DNA of 64,000 nucleotides. It comes from an uncultured Clostridium sp. Its GTDB lineage: Bacteria > Bacillota > Clostridia > Lachnospirales > Lachnospiraceae. A program made the translations under genes and the position numbers. The notes under the pieces were generated by a model. The model did not search any database. It was not told the DNA's origin and worked only from the letters and a program-made list of their open reading frames with translations. Every line of letters starts with the position of its first letter. Positions within the stretch are counted from its first letter, which is position 1. Shown here piece by piece: positions 60,788 through 64,000 of the stretch. The stretch covers positions 62,001 through 126,000 of the forward strand of contig CABVBU010000004.1 in NCBI GenBank assembly GCA_902496665.1, given 5' to 3'.

Positions 60788-62380
60788 TTAGTTCTTTCCG
60801 AACTCACTGAGTTTTAAGTCCGGATTTCTCTCCTCGACCATTCCGACACTCCAGCTGTTGATGAATAACAATAACGGATTGCCCTTGAGGTCGCAGATGC
60901 GTTTCATATCGGATGTGCCCTGGATCTTCGCCACATCCACCTCCTCCGGATTCTCAACCCAACGGATGTATTCGAACGGAAGCTGTTCCAGTCTTACATC
61001 TACGTTGTACTCATTCTTTAATCGGTAGGTCAGGACCTCAAACTGCAGGACACCGACAACGCCGACGATGATCTCCTCCATACCGGTATTGAACTCCTGG
61101 AAGATCTGGATCGCACCTTCCTGAGCGATCTGGTTGACACCCTTTAAGAACTGTTTTCTCTTCATGGTATCGATCTGGCGGACTCTCGCGAAATGCTCCG
61201 GAGCGAAGGTCGGGATACCCTCAAACTGGAACTTCTCATTGGACGTACAGAGCGTGTCACCGATGGAGAAAATACCCGGATCAAAAACGCCGATGATATC
61301 TCCGGCATAAGCCTCGTCAATGATCTTACGGCTCTCAGCCATCAGCTGCTGCGGCTGGGTCAGTCGGATCTTCTTACCGCCCTGAACATGGTTGACTTCC
61401 ATTCCGGCCTCGAACTTACCGGAACAGATGCGCATGAAAGCGATACGGTCACGGTGCGCCTTATTCATATTCGCCTGGATCTTAAATACGAAGGCGGAGA
61501 AATCCTCTCTGAACGGGTCGATCACGCCTGTAGTGGTCTTTCTCGGAAGCGGAGAAGTCGTCATATTTAAGAAATGCTCCAGAAATGTCTCAACACCGAA
61601 GTTTGTGAGAGCAGATCCGAAGAATACCGGTGAAAGCTTTCCGGCACTTACAAGCTCCTGATCAAACTCATCGCTGGCTCCGTCGAGAAGCTCGATATCG
61701 TCGCGCAGCTGTGCGTGGAAATCGGAACCGATGACGGAATCTACGTCTGTTCCCTCCACGTCGAAGGTCTCTGTGGCAACCTCCTTCTGTCCGCCCATGG
61801 CAGCCGTGAAAGTCGTGATCTTCTTTGTCTGGCGGTCATATACGCCCTTAAAGCTCTTTCCGCAGCCGATCGGCCAGTTGATCGGACATGTGTGGATTCC
61901 GAGAACCTCCTCGATCTCGCTCATAAGCTCGAACGGGTCTCTCGCCTCGCGGTCCATCTTGTTTACGAAGGTAAAAATCGGGATATGGCGCATCACACAG
62001 ACCTTGAACAGTTTGATGGTCTGCGCCTCGACACCTTTGGATCCGTCGATGACCATGACGGCGGAGTCCGCTGCCATTAAGGTACGGTAGGTATCCTCGG
62101 AGAAGTCCTGATGTCCGGGGGTATCAAGGATGTTGATGCAGTATCCCTCATAATTGAACTGGAGTACGGAAGATGTTACGGAGATACCTCTCTCCTTCTC
62201 GATCTCCATCCAGTCGGAGACTGCGTGCTTTGTCGCTTTGCGTCCCTTTACGGTTCCGGCAAGGTTGATCGCGCCTCCGTATAACAGGAATTTCTCAGTC
62301 AGTGTCGTTTTACCGGCATCCGGGTGGGAAATGATCGCGAATGTCCGTCGTCTCTTTATTTCATCATTTAATGAAGCCAA
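60788..62380 (-). CDS. prfC: peptide chain release factor 3
   Basis: A 530-residue GTPase that recycles RF1/RF2 from terminated ribosomes. SHPDAGKTTLTEKFLLYGGAINLAG holds the P-loop; DTPGHQDFSEDTYRTL and NKMDREARDP follow. It is RF3, not EF-G, by the KGRKATKHAVSDWMEIEKERG stretch and length. The start is TTG at 62380 with GGAGG 8 bases before it, giving MASLNDEIKRRRTFAIISH; the GTG at 62422 has no ribosome site and its extra 14 residues are not found in the family. Confidence 0.94.
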   Translation of the reverse strand: MASLNDEIKRRRTFAIISHPDAGKTTLTEKFLLYGGAINLAGTVKGRKATKHAVSDWMEIEKERGISVTSSVLQFNYEGYCINILDTPGHQDFSEDTYRTLMAADSAVMVIDGSKGVEAQTIKLFKVCVMRHIPIFTFVNKMDREARDPFELMSEIEEVLGIHTCPINWPIGCGKSFKGVYDRQTKKITTFTAAMGGQKEVATETFDVEGTDVDSVIGSDFHAQLRDDIELLDGASDEFDQELVSAGKLSPVFFGSALTNFGVETFLEHFLNMTTSPLPRKTTTGVIDPFREDFSAFVFKIQANMNKAHRDRIAFMRICSGKFEAGMEVNHVQGGKKIRLTQPQQLMAESRKIIDEAYAGDIIGVFDPGIFSIGDTLCTSNEKFQFEGIPTFAPEHFARVRQIDTMKRKQFLKGVNQIAQEGAIQIFQEFNTGMEEIIVGVVGVLQFEVLTYRLKNEYNVDVRLEQLPFEYIRWVENPEEVDVAKIQGTSDMKRICDLKGNPLLLFINSWSVGMVEERNPDLKLSEFGKN

Positions 62381-62492
62381 AAAATTTTCCTCCAAATCTA
62401 TCTTAAATCTATATTTTTCCACTTAAATTTTTACCAGTATTTAAGGCTTTCGTCAAGAAGAAAGCCTTAAAATTCGTTATATTTATAGCAAT

Positions 62493-63686
62493 CTATCGCT
62501 CGAGCCCAAAGATCTCGTCCAGGATCGCCCCGGCAACCTCTTCCTTCGACATGATCGGAAGCTCGGTCTCCTTATTCTCGCGGATCATCGTCACTACATT
62601 CGTGTCCGTACCGAAGCCGGCACCGGCAACCTTTAAGTTGTTTGCAACGATCATATCGAGGTTCTTCTTCTTTAATTTTGCCCTGGAATTCTCCAGCATA
62701 TGTTCCGTCTCCATAGAAAATCCGCAGAGGAACTGGCTGTCCTTTTTGTGCTCGCCGAGCCACTTTAAGATATCGTCGGTGCGCTCCAGTTCGATCGCCA
62801 TGTCCCCGTCCTTCTTCTTCGTTTTTTCCGTGTTCACGAATTTCGGGCGGTAGTCAGCGACAGCCGCGGCCTTGATCACCGCGTCCATCTCGTCGCTGCG
62901 GCTTGTCACGGCCTCAAACATATCTTTGGCGGTAACCACCGGAACAAAGTTTACGAACATCGGCGGCTCCACCTCTGCCGGTCCGGAAACAAGAGTCACG
63001 TCAGCGCCGCGGAGAGCAGCCGTCTTCGCGATGGCATATCCCATCTTTCCGGTACTGTGGTTTGTAATATAGCGGACCGGGTCGATGGCCTCTCTCGTCG
63101 GGCCTGCGGTCACGAGGATCTTCTTTCCTTTTAAGTCTTTCTCGTACTGGATTTCCTTTAAGATATACTGGAGCAGCACCTCCGGCTCCGGCATCTTTCC
63201 GGCTCCGGTATCGCCGCAGGCGAGATATCCGCTTGCCGGGCTGATCACTTCCATTCCGTAGTGTTCGCAGATCTTTAAGTTATCCTGTGTGATCGGGTTC
63301 TCGAACATTCTCGTATTCATCGCCGGGCTGATGATCTTCCTGCAGGTACATGCGAGAACCGTGGTGGTCAGCATATCGTCCGCAAGACCATGGGCCAGCT
63401 TCGCGATCACATTCGCGGAAGCCGGGGCAACGAGGACAACGTCCGCCGCCTTCGCAAGGGAAACATGTTCAACGGAAAACTCAAAGTTCCGGTCAAACGT
63501 ATCCACCAGGCATTTATTTCCGGTCAGTGTCTCGAAGGTAATCGGGTTGATGAAATTTGTCGCATTCCGGGTCATAAGCACATGGACATCTGCCTTCAGT
63601 TTTTTCAGTGCGCTGGCGAGATATGCGATTTTATAGGCAGCGATACTGCCGCTCACGCATAAAAGTACGGTTTTTCCTGCTAACAT
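62493..63686 (-). CDS. coaBC: bifunctional phosphopantothenoylcysteine decarboxylase / synthase
   Basis: A 397-residue flavoprotein making 4'-phosphopantetheine for CoA. The CoaC domain has CVSGSIAAYKIAYLA (FMN site), the active-site His in FSVEHVSLA and the ISPAMNTRM clamp near 118. The CoaB domain starts near 185 with ILVTAGPTREAIDPVRYITN and ends with AGAGFGTDTN. It diverges from coaX, the preceding pathway kinase, across a 195-bp gap. Confidence 0.95.
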   Translation of the reverse strand: MLAGKTVLLCVSGSIAAYKIAYLASALKKLKADVHVLMTRNATNFINPITFETLTGNKCLVDTFDRNFEFSVEHVSLAKAADVVLVAPASANVIAKLAHGLADDMLTTTVLACTCRKIISPAMNTRMFENPITQDNLKICEHYGMEVISPASGYLACGDTGAGKMPEPEVLLQYILKEIQYEKDLKGKKILVTAGPTREAIDPVRYITNHSTGKMGYAIAKTAALRGADVTLVSGPAEVEPPMFVNFVPVVTAKDMFEAVTSRSDEMDAVIKAAAVADYRPKFVNTEKTKKKDGDMAIELERTDDILKWLGEHKKDSQFLCGFSMETEHMLENSRAKLKKKNLDMIVANNLKVAGAGFGTDTNVVTMIRENKETELPIMSKEEVAGAILDEIFGLER

Positions 63687-63745
63687 TTGGAATCCTCCGT
63701 TGTAATTTTAGTCAATTTATGGTAAGATAGTTCGAACTTTAAAAT

Positions 63746-63776
63746 TATGAGAAACATAGATTAACCGTTTCTCATA
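63746..63776. other. palindrome in the coaBC-coaX divergent region
   Basis: TATGAGAAAC/GTTTCTCATA, 10 bp with an 11-base loop. It could be an operator or a leader hairpin for either gene. Confidence 0.4.
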
Positions 63777-63881
63777 TTATCGTGACAGCTGGCAGTATTT
63801 CGCGAATACAGCGATTTAAGACCGCTGGACACATAGAATCAGTATAACACGATACTTAGATTTGTGGAAGGAGTTTTCTCA

Positions 63882-64000
63882 ATGATTTTAGCGATCGATA
63901 TGGGAAACAGTAATATCGTTGTCGGCGGACTTGACGACAATAAAACATATTTTGAGGAGCGCATCACCACCGATGACCGGAAAACGAGTCTCGAATACGC
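63882..64000 (+). CDS. coaX: type III pantothenate kinase, 5' end
   Basis: The first 39 codons are present, cut by the window edge. MILAIDMGNSNIVVGGLDD is the acetate/sugar-kinase-fold phosphate loop of CoaX, which phosphorylates pantothenate. GGAAGGAG lies 8 bases before the ATG. Together with coaBC it supplies CoA precursors. Confidence 0.9.
   Translation, partial: MILAIDMGNSNIVVGGLDDNKTYFEERITTDDRKTSLEY

Overview
The window reads as ordinary chromosome from a spore-forming Firmicute of the Lachnospiraceae type (Clostridium cluster XIVa), roughly 50% GC with AT-rich intergenic regions. The evidence is gene content and order. There is a rimP-nusA-ylxR-ylxQ-infB-rbfA-nrnA-truB-ribF operon, SPOCS/LysM and YlmC/YmxH sporulation-type proteins, a YtvI-like membrane protein, a D-Ala-D-Ala carboxypeptidase with a C-terminal anchor, a two-gene SufC/SufB-type Fe-S system, strong GGAGG ribosome sites, sigma-A type promoters and short intrinsic terminators. 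I see no prophage, integrase, IS transposase, CRISPR array, rRNA or tRNA. Species cannot be fixed from the sequence alone.

Layout. 0-9 kb: envelope and sporulation genes (YtvI-like, RluA pseudouridine synthase, hemolysin III, DacF-like, GIY-YIG, SPOCS-LysM), cysE, a PrcB-like lipoprotein and an orphan HicB-like protein. 9-23 kb (minus strand): the translation/RNA block. Transcription enters at a promoter near 22.85 kb and runs through rimP, nusA, rnpM/ylxR, ylxQ, infB, rbfA, a strong internal terminator, then nrnA, truB, ribF and an L,D-transpeptidase; rpsO-pnp follows with its own promoter. 23-26 kb (plus): a TetM/EF-G-like GTPase fused to a YacP/Rae1-like NYN nuclease, followed by a 202-bp fold-back element. 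26-36 kb: aroK, aroE, an ECF sigma/anti-sigma pair, a DUF2971 protein, a flavin oxidoreductase, murI, rplY/ctc, a MATE exporter behind a riboswitch-like leader, and yitT. 36-46 kb: smsB-smsC, a sodium symporter, YbaK, a ferredoxin-tailed aldo/keto reductase, a secreted subtilase, ftsH and a Mug-like glycosylase. 46-54 kb: a PflX-type radical SAM protein, a probable orphan RNA gene, dedA, trpS, serA-serC and leuB. 54-64 kb: aguB-aguA (agmatine to putrescine), ylmC with a Cys/Pro-rich tail, an amidohydrolase, a PepV-like dipeptidase, yqeY, prfC, coaBC and the start of coaX.

Themes. Ribosome function dominates: initiation, maturation, termination (RF3), the A-site GTPase-nuclease fusion, RluA, L25, S15, TrpRS and YbaK editing. 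CoA (coaBC, coaX), serine/cysteine (serA, serC, cysE), shikimate (aroK, aroE) and polyamine genes make up the metabolism. The least-explained parts are non-coding: an isolated consensus promoter plus terminator at 47.7-48.13 kb with no clear ORF, the palindrome at 26.18-26.38 kb, the leader at 33.7 kb, and several intergenic repeats. Start codons were re-chosen wherever a ribosome site or coupling pointed to one; several are GTG or TTG.
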